Assembly (NCBI GenBank): GCA_020632795.1
Contig: JACKEV010000006.1
Coordinates: 1,236,501-1,300,500 of the forward strand
From: Alphaproteobacteria bacterium
GTDB taxonomy: Bacteria > Myxococcota_A > UBA796 > CAJQPC01
Direction of reading: 5' to 3'
Length of the DNA: 64,000 nt
Part shown: piece after piece, positions 10,527-19,044 of the stretch
How the letters are laid out: every line of letters starts with the position of its first letter
Numbering within the stretch: the first letter of the stretch is position 1
Notes under the pieces: model-generated
The model's database searches: none
What the model was told of the DNA's origin: nothing
The model's input: the letters and a program-made list of their open reading frames with translations, nothing else
Made by a program: the position numbers and the translations under genes

Positions 10527-11313
10527 ACGGCAGCGCGCCCTCCCGCTCGTCCCACAGGGCGCATGCTTCAGCCAACCGCTGCTGCACGATCCGGTAGATG
10601 CCGGGATCGTAGCAGAGTTCGGTGTGGCCGACGCCCTGGACCTCGCGGTTGACGAGGTGGGTCTCCCCCACCCGAGGCCGCAGGATGGAGCACCAGTACG
10701 GGCAGACCAGATCCGCCCGGGAGTAGATCGAGGTCAGCGGCACCTGGGCGGGGAACGGATCCCGGTTCAGCCAGCGCATGAACGGGCTCTTGGGGATCAT
10801 CTGGAGCGGCGCGCGGGACAGCAGGCCCCCGCCGAACAGACCCACGGCCAGGAGCGCGGTGGGGGTGCCGTGGTGGGGCGTGCCCAGGGTGATGAGGGAG
10901 CGCACCCGGGCGTCGCCGCCGAGGCGTTGCACGTAGTGGCGCGCGATCAGGCCGCCCTTGGAGTGGCCGATGATGTGGAAGTGCTGGAGGTCGTAGCGGG
11001 TGCAGATGCCCTCGACCTTCTCGGCGATGATCTCGGAGAGCTGATGGATGGGCCGGGTGTTGAACCGGTACAGCAGCCCCCCCAGGTCGAAGGAGAACAC
11101 GCCGTAGCCGTCGTAGCGCAGCCGGTCCTCCATGACCTCCCAGACCGCGCGGGTCTGCATGAAGCCGTGGAGCAGCAGCACGGTCTCCTTCCGCTGGCCG
11201 AGGTCGCCGTGCCGGACGATGCTGTTGCCCTGGAAGTACACCCCGCGCAGGCTGCCGAGCTGGTTCCGAAGGTAGCGGTAGGCCCGGGTCGGGGGGCTGG
11301 ACTCGCGCGACAA
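10513..11313 (-). CDS. Alpha/beta-hydrolase, lipase/esterase-like
   Basis: The protein has the alpha/beta-hydrolase order of elements: L-L-H-G-F (oxyanion region), nucleophile elbow G-H-S-K-G-G with the catalytic Ser, G-T-P-H-H-G typical of the LipA/PGAP1-like lipase group, an acidic residue in S-R-A-D, and a late G-V-G-H-T-E carrying the catalytic His. No signal peptide is visible. A TTG start at 11313 has GGAGG 5 nt before it and avoids overlap with the upstream gene. An in-frame ATG at 11364 would add 17 residues and overlap that gene by 20 bp. The natural ester is unknown. Confidence 0.8.
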   Translation of the reverse strand: MSRESSPPTRAYRYLRNQLGSLRGVYFQGNSIVRHGDLGQRKETVLLLHGFMQTRAVWEVMEDRLRYDGYGVFSFDLGGLLYRFNTRPIHQLSEIIAEKVEGICTRYDLQHFHIIGHSKGGLIARHYVQRLGGDARVRSLITLGTPHHGTPTALLAVGLFGGGLLSRAPLQMIPKSPFMRWLNRDPFPAQVPLTSIYSRADLVCPYWCSILRPRVGETHLVNREVQGVGHTELCYDPGIYRIVQQRLAEACALWDEREGALPSTGR

Positions 11314-11344
11314 GGGGACCTCCGAGGAGCCGAGTGTAACGCCA

Positions 11345-13240
11345 TCAGGGTGGTTCTCCTGCATCAGACCAGGGAACGTCCCAGCGCCGGTACACCCCCG
11401 GCCCCAGCGCGACCGGCAGCCCGGCCGCAGGGTGCGTGATGCCCTCGACCAAGGCGTCCAGCCCGAGCGCGCCGGCCTGCTCGGCCAGGGTGCGCTCCCG
11501 GACCCGGTCCCGCGGCGCACGGACCAGGGCGAAGCCGGCGCCGAACAGCGTCGCGTCACCGCCCCCCCGCCTGCCCGCCGCCGCGACGCAGTCCAGGGTC
11601 TCCCGTGGGGACGGGCGCTCGCAGCGTCGGGCGGTGGCCGGGGCGAGGGCGGCGCACAGCCAGCAGGGCTGCCCATCGACGCGTAGCGCATCGGGGCTCT
11701 TCTGCAGCGCATCCAAGAGCGGCCGGGCCTTGGGGTCCCGCAGGCCGTGCCCCAGGTCGAACGCGAACCCGTAGCCCATCGCCCGCGCCCGCTCCGGGTC
11801 CAGCCCGGCGAGGGCGCGGTTCGTGGCGTGGACGGCGTCGAGGTCCCAGGCCCCGGCGCGGCGGGCGGCCCCGAAGCCCCACCAGGACATCGGCGGCAGC
11901 GCCTCCAGCCTGGCCAGGGCCTCCGGTTCGGGCAGCGCCTCCTCCACGACGCGCACGGCGAGCTGGGCCCCCGCAGCCCAGCGAAGGGTACCCTCCACCT
12001 CGGGATCTGCGCTCTCCCGCTGCGCGAGCACGTCGAACGGCACCCGCCCGATCACCATCGCGCCGAAGCGGGGCGGGTCGATGGCGCGCAGCGCGAGGGC
12101 CCGAGGGCTCGGCGGCCCCAGCGCCGCTGCCCGCGAGCCCACCCCGGCGCCCATCAGCGCCAGCAAGCCGATGACCGCGCCGATCCTGTGTTTCCCTCGG
12201 GCCTCGACGCCCGCCCCCAGGAGCGCCGCGGCCCCCAGCAGCAGCAGCAGCATCCACGGGGCCTCGTAGCGGGCGTTGGTGGCCATGCGCTCGGGCCCCA
12301 GATCCCGCAGGGGCAGGTCCGTGGCCAGGAACGCCAACGCGAACAGCGCCGGCATGGCGGCGAGGGCCCGGCTCCCCGGTCTGCGGAGGAGGTGCAGGTA
12401 CCCGGCGAGCGCCGTGAGCAGCAGCATCGCCCCCCCGGCGGTCCACCCCTCGGCCAGGAAGAGCCGCTCGCTCAGGGTCACCGGGTGGAGCAGCGCCGCC
12501 ACCTTGCGGCCCAGGCCCCCCTCCGGCACCCCCATCGCCGTGAAGTCGTAGCTGCCGACGTCCCCGGCCGCAGCCGGCAGCAGCATCAGGGAGGCCCCCG
12601 CCAGGAAGCCGACCGTCAGCCGCCCCCGCCCTGACCACGCCAGCGCTGCAGCCCCCATCGCCACGACCCCCCCATACGCCGAGGTCCGGCAGAACCACAG
12701 CGCCGCCCCAGCCACGATCCCGAGGGCCAGGGGTCGGGGCCGCCCCCGGGCCAGCGCCAGGGCCGCGAGCACCGGCAGCGCCGAGGCGGCGTGGTTGCCC
12801 CACAGGTAGAGGTCCAGCTCGGCGAGCCCCCGGGGCGCCGCCGCCAGCAAGGCCAGGAAGCACCAGGCCGCCCCCAACCCCAGCCAGCGTCGGGCGGCCA
12901 CGAAGCCCACGGCCAGCGTCGCCGCCGTCCAGACGAGGCCCACCGCCTTCCAGGCCAGCCAGTGGTCCCCCGCCAGGCCCAGCACCGGCGCGCCCATGGC
13001 TGCCAGCGCGGTGCAGCCGCCGCAGAACTCCTTGTACTGGAGCGCGAGGAGCTGGTCCCACAGGCCGGCGTGCCACAGGAACCAGGCTTCGGTGGCGTTC
13101 CAGGTCTCCTCCCAGTTCACGAAGCGCCCCGGATCGGCCGTCAGGGTGGCCCCATCCAGAAGGACGCGGGCTGCAATCAAGGCACAGATCCCGAGCAGGG
13201 CGGGCTTGCTCAGGGGGCGGTCAGCGGGCGCACAGGGCAT
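11345..13240 (-). CDS. Polytopic membrane protein, glycosyltransferase-C-like topology, function unknown
   Basis: About 631 residues. The first 380 or so hold roughly ten hydrophobic helices, including Ala/Leu-rich stretches near residues 12-30, 105-160 and 195-250. An extramembrane C-terminal domain (about 400-631) has several Cys residues, including C-W-L-C. A W-E-E-T-W-N-A-T-E segment between early helices resembles the acidic first loop of GT-C/PMT-type glycosyltransferases, but I cannot confirm the family. The ATG at 13240 is chosen because the next in-frame start upstream would run into the divergent lipoprotein gene at 13281. It is followed by the esterase gene, probably as one transcript. 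Confidence 0.65.
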   Translation of the reverse strand: MPCAPADRPLSKPALLGICALIAARVLLDGATLTADPGRFVNWEETWNATEAWFLWHAGLWDQLLALQYKEFCGGCTALAAMGAPVLGLAGDHWLAWKAVGLVWTAATLAVGFVAARRWLGLGAAWCFLALLAAAPRGLAELDLYLWGNHAASALPVLAALALARGRPRPLALGIVAGAALWFCRTSAYGGVVAMGAAALAWSGRGRLTVGFLAGASLMLLPAAAGDVGSYDFTAMGVPEGGLGRKVAALLHPVTLSERLFLAEGWTAGGAMLLLTALAGYLHLLRRPGSRALAAMPALFALAFLATDLPLRDLGPERMATNARYEAPWMLLLLLGAAALLGAGVEARGKHRIGAVIGLLALMGAGVGSRAAALGPPSPRALALRAIDPPRFGAMVIGRVPFDVLAQRESADPEVEGTLRWAAGAQLAVRVVEEALPEPEALARLEALPPMSWWGFGAARRAGAWDLDAVHATNRALAGLDPERARAMGYGFAFDLGHGLRDPKARPLLDALQKSPDALRVDGQPCWLCAALAPATARRCERPSPRETLDCVAAAGRRGGGDATLFGAGFALVRAPRDRVRERTLAEQAGALGLDALVEGITHPAAGLPVALGPGVYRRWDVPWSDAGEPP

Positions 13241-13280
13241 GGCCGGCCCATGATATCCTGGGGGACCATCTGGAGATTCC

Positions 13281-13799
13281 ATGCGACTGGCCCTGCTCCT
13301 CCTGGCCGCCTGCACCGGCAAGGAGCCTGTCGACAGCAGCGACGATGGCCCTCCGATCAACCAGGGCAACGACTCCGGCGACGAGTGTTACGGCAACGAC
13401 CCCGTGCTCACCAGCATCACGCTGACCAACGGCGGCGCGGTCCAGTTCGACGACGGCACCTTCCCCACCATCCAGGTCAACGTCGAGGGCGAGGACGCCG
13501 ACGGGAACCTGGACGTCATCACCCTGGAGATCTGGTTCGACGCGGACGTCGACGAGCAGGTCGACACCTCCGGGCCCGACACGGTCAGCCAGGTCATCAC
13601 CCTCAGCGCCAACGACTGCGTCACCACCACGGGGAGCGCCTCCCTGCGGGTGCAGGTGGGCAGCGGCCTCAGCTACAACACCCTCTACGACGTCGCCGCG
13701 CGGATCACGGACGCCGAGGGTGAGGTCTCCAACGCGCTCGTCACGACGGGCAGCACCCCCCGCGAGAACGGCCTGGACGGCGACGGCACGGGCCCCTGA
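13281..13799 (+). CDS. Small secreted lipoprotein, unknown function
   Basis: A very short leader (M-R-L-A-L-L-L-L-A-A-C) ends in a lipobox with Cys11. It is followed by a low-complexity, Asp/Ser/Gly-rich stretch and then a beta-rich domain of about 120 residues with Ig/cadherin-like spacing (I-Q-V-N-V-E-G-E-D-A-D-G-N-L-D). The mature protein should sit in the membrane facing the periplasm or outside. GGAG lies 5 nt before the ATG. It is transcribed divergently from the polytopic membrane protein gene across 40 bp, and the next gene begins 3 bp after its stop. No known family recognised. Confidence 0.75.
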   Translation: MRLALLLLAACTGKEPVDSSDDGPPINQGNDSGDECYGNDPVLTSITLTNGGAVQFDDGTFPTIQVNVEGEDADGNLDVITLEIWFDADVDEQVDTSGPDTVSQVITLSANDCVTTTGSASLRVQVGSGLSYNTLYDVAARITDAEGEVSNALVTTGSTPRENGLDGDGTGP

Positions 13800-13802
13800 G
13801 CG

Positions 13803-15209
13803 GTGCCCGAGGTCGTGGTCTCCGCCTGCCTGCTGGGGCGGGCCTGCCGCTATGACGGCGCCTCCAAGGCCGACCCGGCGGTCATCGAGGCGCTGGAGGG
13901 GCAAGGCGTCGTCGCGGTGTGCCCGGAGGAGCTGGGGGGCCTGGGCACCCCGCGCCCGTCCGCCGAGCTGCGCGGCGGCGACGGCCTGGCCGCTCTTGAC
14001 GGGCGCGCCTCGGTCGTCCGTGAGGCCGATGGCATCGACGTCACAGCAGCCTTCATCGCGGGGGCGCGGGCCGCCGCCCGGCGCGCCGAGGGCGCCCGGA
14101 CCGCCATCCTCAAGGCCCGCTCGCCGTCCTGCGGCTGCGGGGCCACCCACATCGACGGCGCGGTGCGCCCCGGGGACGGGGTGTTCGCGGCGCTGCTCCG
14201 GCAACGGGGCGTCCGGGTGATGAGCGACGAGACCCTGCGCGCCCGGCGGCCCCTGGGCCCGCTGCACATCCACCCGATGGTGATGGGCACCTGGGCCTTC
14301 GGCGGATGGTTCTGGGGCGGCTTCGACCGCGGTCAGGCTGTCCGCGCCCTGCACGCCGCGGCCGACGCTGGCGTGAACCTGGTCGACACCGCGCCCCTCT
14401 ACGGCTTCGGGGACGCCGAGCGGCTGGTCGGCGAGGCGCTGCGGGGGCGGGACGTCATGGTGGCGACCAAGTGCGGCCTGCGCTGGCCCGACACGCTGGG
14501 CGAGGGCTTCTCCGAGGCGCAGGCCGAGGCGGTGGGGGGGCCCGGCGTCTACCGCTGCCTTCGTCCGGAGAGCGTGACCCTGGAGTGCGAGCGCAGCCTG
14601 CGCCGCCTGGGGCGCGAGGTCATCGACCTCTTCCAACTCCACTGGCCCGACCCGGACACGCCCATCGCCGACACGATGGGGGCGATGCTGCGGCTGCAGG
14701 AGCGCGGCCTGATCCGGGCCATCGGGGTCTCCAACGTCTCCCCCGACCAGCTCCGCGAGGCGTCGGCGGTGGCCCCGGTCGTCGCCACCCAGGAGGCGTA
14801 CAGCCTGCTGGACCGCCGGGTGGAGGACGGGCTGGTGGACGCTTGCGAAGACCTCGGGGTGGGGATCCTGGCCTACTCCCCCGTGGCCAGCGGGCTGCTG
14901 ACCGGGCGCCTGACCGCGGAGCGTGCCCTCCGCCCCGGGGACAAGCGGGCCGAGCGGCCGGCTTTCGCGCCCGCGCGCCGGACCGCCGTGAACCGGGCCC
15001 TGGCCCGCCTGGAGCCACTGCTGGAGGGGCGGACCCCGGCGTCGCTGGCCCTGGCGTGGGTGCTGGCGCGCCCGGGCGTGGCTGGCGTGGTATTCGGAGC
15101 CCGCACCCCGGCGCAGGTCATCGAGAACCTCGACGCGCTGCGCCGACCCCTCTCCCCCGAGCAGGCCGACGCCGTCGCGCGCCTCTTCGAGGGCCCGGAG
15201 CCCCCATGA
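13803..15209 (+). CDS. DUF523 (TudS-like) domain fused to an aldo/keto reductase
   Basis: Residues 1 to about 140 form a DUF523 domain: S-A-C-L-L-G, C-R-Y-D-G, V-C-P-E-E-L-G-G-L-G and S-P-S-C-G-C, keeping the Cys set expected to hold an iron-sulfur cluster. Characterised relatives act as 2-thiouracil desulfurases. From about 150 to 468 follows a full aldo/keto reductase with the catalytic tetrad visible as Asp195, Tyr200, Lys223 and His280, and the NADPH-binding end G-V-V-F-G-A-R-T-P-x-Q. The gene starts with GTG at 13803, 3 bp after the lipoprotein stop, and its TGA overlaps the surf1 ATG. No frameshift is seen and both domains look intact. The joint substrate is unknown. Confidence 0.85.
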   Translation: MPEVVVSACLLGRACRYDGASKADPAVIEALEGQGVVAVCPEELGGLGTPRPSAELRGGDGLAALDGRASVVREADGIDVTAAFIAGARAAARRAEGARTAILKARSPSCGCGATHIDGAVRPGDGVFAALLRQRGVRVMSDETLRARRPLGPLHIHPMVMGTWAFGGWFWGGFDRGQAVRALHAAADAGVNLVDTAPLYGFGDAERLVGEALRGRDVMVATKCGLRWPDTLGEGFSEAQAEAVGGPGVYRCLRPESVTLECERSLRRLGREVIDLFQLHWPDPDTPIADTMGAMLRLQERGLIRAIGVSNVSPDQLREASAVAPVVATQEAYSLLDRRVEDGLVDACEDLGVGILAYSPVASGLLTGRLTAERALRPGDKRAERPAFAPARRTAVNRALARLEPLLEGRTPASLALAWVLARPGVAGVVFGARTPAQVIENLDALRRPLSPEQADAVARLFEGPEPP

Positions 15210-15940
15210 GCGAACGCTCTCCCGCCGCGCGCATCCTCGTCACCGTCCTGGTCGTCCTGGGGGTGGCGGCGCTGACGCGGCTGGGGTTCTGGCAGCTCTC
15301 CCGGCACGACGAGAAGGCCGCGTTCATGGCCACCCTGGAGGCCCGCCACGACCAGCCGCCCCTGGGGGTCGAGGCCCTGGACCGCCCGGGGGCGGAGATC
15401 GAGTTCCACCGGGCGCAGCTCTCCGGGACCTTCAACGCCGATGAGTACGTGCTCGTCGCCGGTCGGTACCTGGGGGGGCTGCCCGGTTACCACCTGGTCA
15501 TGCCGCTCCACTTGGAGGGGCAGCGCCTCACGCCGCTGGTGAACCGGGGCTGGATCGCCCAGGACGACGTGGATCAGGCGGTCGTCGATCTGGCCGGCCC
15601 GGCCACGGTGCTGGGGGTGGTCCGGGACAGCGTGCCCCACGACGCGGCGGCGCCGGAGAGCCCGGACGGGCAGCGGTGGCGCATGATGGCGCCGGCGGCG
15701 ATGACCGAGGCGCTGGGCGTCGAGGCCCCGAGCTGGTTCGTCATCGCGGGGGAGCCGCTGGCCGAGGGGCGCTCGCCGGATCCTCGCCAGCGGCCCGCCA
15801 CGGGCTACACCATCAGCGTCGCGGGCCGGCCGCACCTCGAGTACGCGGCGACGTGGTTCCTGCTGGCGGCGGTCCTGGGCGGCGGGGCCCTGGCCGTGGC
15901 CATCCGCGGCAGGCTTGCAGGCACGGTTTCGGCCCCATAG
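15206..15940 (+). CDS. SURF1-family cytochrome oxidase assembly protein
   Basis: SURF1 proteins help insert heme a into cytochrome oxidase subunit I. The 244-residue product has the two-helix topology of the family: an N-terminal membrane helix (about 9-28) ending in L-G-F-W-Q-L-S-R, the R-G-W-I block in the central periplasmic domain, and a second helix near 213-235 preceded by H-L-E-Y-A-A-T-W-F. The ATG overlaps the preceding TGA (ATGA) and has GGAG 5 nt upstream. It opens the oxidase locus. Confidence 0.92.
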   Translation: MSERSPAARILVTVLVVLGVAALTRLGFWQLSRHDEKAAFMATLEARHDQPPLGVEALDRPGAEIEFHRAQLSGTFNADEYVLVAGRYLGGLPGYHLVMPLHLEGQRLTPLVNRGWIAQDDVDQAVVDLAGPATVLGVVRDSVPHDAAAPESPDGQRWRMMAPAAMTEALGVEAPSWFVIAGEPLAEGRSPDPRQRPATGYTISVAGRPHLEYAATWFLLAAVLGGGALAVAIRGRLAGTVSAP

Positions 15941-16010
15941 AAGAAGGTCCCGTGGTGACGGGCCGCCGCTGTTTCGCGAGGCCCATCCCCCGGGCGGTTC
16001 GAGCTGCCCC

Positions 16011-16937
16011 ATGTCCTCCCGTCGCCTCGCCTGGTTCTTCACCGGCCTGACCGCGCTCACCTACCTGCTCGTCGTCTTCGGGGCGGTGGTCCGCACGAAG
16101 GGCGCGGGGCTGGCCTGCCCGGACTGGCCCCTGTGCTTCGGGCAGCTCGTCCCGGCGATGGACTTCGGGGTCATCCTGGAGTGGGGGCATCGGGCGCTGG
16201 CGGGCATCGTATCGCTGGGTCTGCTGACCGGCATCGTGGCGACGTGGCGCAACAAGGCCGCGCTCCAGGCCGTGCGGGGCCTGCTGGTCGCGGCGGTGGT
16301 CGTGCTCGCCGTCCAGATCGTGCTCGGCGGGCTCACCGTGCTCCACCTGCTGGCCTTCTGGACGGTGTCGTCCCACCTGGTCGTGGGCAACGCCTTCGCC
16401 CTCACCCTCGGGCTCATCGCCGCGCGGCTGTGGGGCCTCGTCCGGCCGGAGCGCCCTCGGGCGCCGACCACCGCCGCGGCGCGCCTTACAATCCATGTGA
16501 CCGCTGTGGCGCTCTTCGCCCAGCTCGTGCTGGGTGGGCTGGTGTCCTCGCAGTTCGCCGGGCTGGTCTGCCCCCAGTGGCCGGCCTGTGCGGGGGATCA
16601 GTGGTTCCCGACCTTCTCCGGGCTGATGGGGCTCCACATCGCCCACCGGCTGACGGCCTATGCGCTCGTCGTGGGCTTCGCGCTCAGCGCCCTGACCACC
16701 TGGGGGCAGGACAGCCTCGGCGCCAAGGCGAGGATCGCCTTCGGGCTGGTGCTTGCCCAGGTGGCCCTCGGTGTGGCAAACGTCTTGTTCCACCTGCCCG
16801 TCGAGGTGACCGCCGGGCACTCGGCGGGCGCCGCACTCCTCATCCTCACTACCGGATTGATGCTGCACGACCTATATGGGCGTCCTCTGTCGCCGCCCGT
16901 CGCGTCGACGATGCAGCCTTCTCCGGAGCGCGCATGA
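16011..16937 (+). CDS. ctaA: Heme A synthase
   Basis: CtaA (COX15) oxidises the C8 methyl of heme O to give heme A. The 308-residue protein has about eight membrane helices in two matching halves. Heme-ligand and nearby residues are visible as E-W-G-H-R, S-S-H-L-V-V-G-N, H-I-A-H-R and G-H-S-A-G. Both halves carry a Cys pair in an outside loop: C-P-D-W-P-L-C and C-P-Q-W-P-A-C. The ATG at 16011 is the start matching the family; an in-frame upstream start would add 32 residues of charged sequence. It overlaps ctaB by 4 bp. Confidence 0.95.
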   Translation: MSSRRLAWFFTGLTALTYLLVVFGAVVRTKGAGLACPDWPLCFGQLVPAMDFGVILEWGHRALAGIVSLGLLTGIVATWRNKAALQAVRGLLVAAVVVLAVQIVLGGLTVLHLLAFWTVSSHLVVGNAFALTLGLIAARLWGLVRPERPRAPTTAAARLTIHVTAVALFAQLVLGGLVSSQFAGLVCPQWPACAGDQWFPTFSGLMGLHIAHRLTAYALVVGFALSALTTWGQDSLGAKARIAFGLVLAQVALGVANVLFHLPVEVTAGHSAGAALLILTTGLMLHDLYGRPLSPPVASTMQPSPERA

Positions 16938-17851
16938 CCACCCTCACCGCGACCGCAGCCCCCGACACGCGCAGCCTCCCGGCCACCGCGCGGCTGCTTT
17001 GGGACATGACCCGGCCGCGGGTGCTCCTGCTGGTCCTGTTCACGGCCCTGCCTGCGCTCGCGATGGCGGGCGGCGGGTGGCCGGAGCTGGGGCTCTCGCT
17101 GCTCGTGCTGACCGGGACCGCGCTGTGCGGCGGGGCCTGCTCGGTGCTGAACGCCTACGTCGAGCGGGACAGCGACGCCCACATGGCCCGCACCCGCCAG
17201 CGTCCCCTTCCGGCCGCCTCGATGGCCCCCTGGCACGCGCTGCTCTACGGGCTGGCGCTGTCGGTCGCCTCCGTGGCGCTGCTGGGCTGGGTCGGCGGAG
17301 CTGTTGCCGCCGTCGTGGGCGCGGTCAACATCCTCTTCTACGTCGTCGTCTACACCGCGTGGCTCAAGCGCCGCACGCCGCAGAACATCGTCATCGGCGG
17401 CGCGGCCGGAGCCACCGCGCCGATCATCGCCGAGGCCGCCCTCACCGGCCAGATCACCTCGGCCAGCCTCATCCTCTTCCTCATCATCTTCACCTGGACC
17501 CCGCCCCACTTCTGGGCCATCGCGCTGTTCCGGAAGGACGAATATGCCGCCGCCGGGCTGCCGATGATGCCCAACGTGGTGGGCGACCAGGGGACCCGCT
17601 GGCGCATGCTGGCCTACACCCTGGTGCTGATCCCGATCACGATCGCGCCGGTTTGGGTCGGGCACCTGGGGTGGCTCTACGGGGCCGCAGCCGTGGCGCT
17701 CGGGGGCTGGTTCACCTGGCACAACGTCCGCGTGATCCAGGCCGCGAACCATGACCAGGATCGCGCGATGTTCAAGGCCTCCATCCTCTACCTGTTCCTC
17801 CTCTTCGGCATCATGCTGGTCGATCTGGCTGTGCCGACCCAACTCCTCTGA
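16934..17851 (+). CDS. ctaB: Protoheme IX farnesyltransferase (heme O synthase)
   Basis: CtaB/COX10 adds a farnesyl group to heme B to give heme O, the substrate of CtaA just upstream. The 305-residue polytopic protein carries the prenyltransferase motif N-A-Y-V-E-R-D-S-D-A-H-M-A-R-T and Q-R-P-L-P, then a second conserved loop Y-A-A-A-G-L-P-M-M-P. About nine hydrophobic helices are visible. The ATG overlaps the ctaA stop (ATGA). With surf1 and ctaA it forms the heme A supply part of the locus. Confidence 0.96.
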   Translation: MTTLTATAAPDTRSLPATARLLWDMTRPRVLLLVLFTALPALAMAGGGWPELGLSLLVLTGTALCGGACSVLNAYVERDSDAHMARTRQRPLPAASMAPWHALLYGLALSVASVALLGWVGGAVAAVVGAVNILFYVVVYTAWLKRRTPQNIVIGGAAGATAPIIAEAALTGQITSASLILFLIIFTWTPPHFWAIALFRKDEYAAAGLPMMPNVVGDQGTRWRMLAYTLVLIPITIAPVWVGHLGWLYGAAAVALGGWFTWHNVRVIQAANHDQDRAMFKASILYLFLLFGIMLVDLAVPTQLL

Positions 17852-17869
17852 GCCCGCCCGGCCGCATCG

Positions 17870-17878
17870 TGGTATAGC
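17870..17878 (+). promoter_or_regulatory. Candidate extended -10 promoter for the ctaC operon
   Basis: TGGTATAGC fits an extended -10 element (TGn then TATAGC) 50 bp before the ctaC ATG, in the 76-bp gap after ctaB. No convincing -35 box is seen, which an extended -10 can tolerate. It would allow structural oxidase genes to be expressed apart from the heme A genes. Confidence 0.35.
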
Positions 17879-17927
17879 GGGCCACCCTGGAACTCCTCAA
17901 GAAGACCTGAGCCCCGGATTCGCTGCA

Positions 17928-18983
17928 ATGAGCGCTCGACTTCGCCTCCTCACCCTCACCTCCGCTGTCGCCGCGCTGGCCGTGCTCACCGGCTGCGAGT
18001 GGCTGACCTTCTCCAATGAAGCCCAGACCACCATGGTCCCGATGACCGACCTCGGACGCTCTACGGACAGCGTCTACTGGCTGGTCATCTACATCACCGC
18101 GGGCATCTTCGTCGTCGTACAGGGGATGTTGATGTACGCGATGTGGCGGTTCAAGGAGACCTCGCCGGACGACATCCCCGAGCAGGTCCACGGCAACCTC
18201 CAGATGGAGATCGGCTGGACCCTCCTGCCGGTCATCATCCTGGTGGTCATCTCCGTGCCTACGGTCAAGGGCATCTGGGCCGCCCAGCCCGACACCGCCG
18301 AGATGGAGGCCGCCGGTGAGGTCGTCACCATCAAGGTGGTCGGCAAGCAGTGGTGGTTCGCCTTCCAGTACCCCGACTACGACGACATCGTCATCGGCAA
18401 CGAGATCCATGTGCCGGCCGGCAAGCAGGTCCACCTCGAGCTGCACACCGGTGACGTGCTGCACAGCTTCTGGATCCCCCGCCTGGGCGGCAAGCGCGAC
18501 CTCATCCCCGGCAAGGTGAACCACATCTGGTTCAAGGCCGACATGCCGCCCGAGGGCCAGGACAGCATCACCCTGCTCGGTCAGTGCGCCGAGCTGTGCG
18601 GCGACAGCCACGCCCTGATGCGCATGCAGGCGGTGGTCCACACCCCCGAGGACTTCGACCGCTGGGTCAATGGATACAAGGCGTCCGCCGCCCAGTCCTC
18701 CGACCCCCTCGCGGCGGCCGGGCAGCAGACCTTCCTGTCGGCGGGCTGCATCGCCTGCCACTCCACCGACCCGACCAACGCGCAGGCCTACCTCGCGCCC
18801 AACCTCTCCCACTTCGGCAGCCGCACCCACCTCGCCGCCGACCGGCTCGACAACACCCCCGAGAACCTGTCGGCCTGGCTGCACAACCCCCAGGCCCTCA
18901 AGCCTGGGGCGACGATGCCGAACCTCAACCTCAACGACCAGCAGGTGGAAGCCCTGGTCGCCTACCTGCACTCCCTCAAGTAG
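17928..18983 (+). CDS. ctaC: Cytochrome c oxidase subunit II with fused cytochrome c domain (caa3-type), lipoprotein
   Basis: Subunit II accepts electrons at the CuA centre. The 351-residue product has a lipobox (L-T-G-C) at the end of the leader, two membrane helices (about 48-70 and 92-112), and a cupredoxin domain with the CuA ligands in H-S-F-W and C-A-E-L-C-G-D-S-H-A-L-M. A cytochrome c domain is fused at the C-terminus, with heme motif C-I-A-C-H (18747-18761) and a distal Met in G-A-T-M-P-N. This makes it a caa3-type subunit. The ATG at 17928 gives the proper lipoprotein signal. Confidence 0.95.
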   Translation: MSARLRLLTLTSAVAALAVLTGCEWLTFSNEAQTTMVPMTDLGRSTDSVYWLVIYITAGIFVVVQGMLMYAMWRFKETSPDDIPEQVHGNLQMEIGWTLLPVIILVVISVPTVKGIWAAQPDTAEMEAAGEVVTIKVVGKQWWFAFQYPDYDDIVIGNEIHVPAGKQVHLELHTGDVLHSFWIPRLGGKRDLIPGKVNHIWFKADMPPEGQDSITLLGQCAELCGDSHALMRMQAVVHTPEDFDRWVNGYKASAAQSSDPLAAAGQQTFLSAGCIACHSTDPTNAQAYLAPNLSHFGSRTHLAADRLDNTPENLSAWLHNPQALKPGATMPNLNLNDQQVEALVAYLHSLK

Positions 18984-18985
18984 AG

Positions 18986-18997
18986 CGGCCTGCGCAG
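18986..18997 (+). repeat. 12-bp palindrome between ctaC and ctaD
   Basis: The gap after the ctaC stop contains GCCTGCGCAGGC, a perfect inverted repeat that could form a short hairpin in the ctaC-ctaD mRNA. No T-tract follows. It may tune relative expression or protect mRNA ends, but is short enough to be chance in this GC-rich DNA. Confidence 0.3.
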
Positions 18998-19044
18998 GCG
19001 GGACCCTACCCCCTTTCAGAAGTGCTGGAACGTCGGAGACATAG

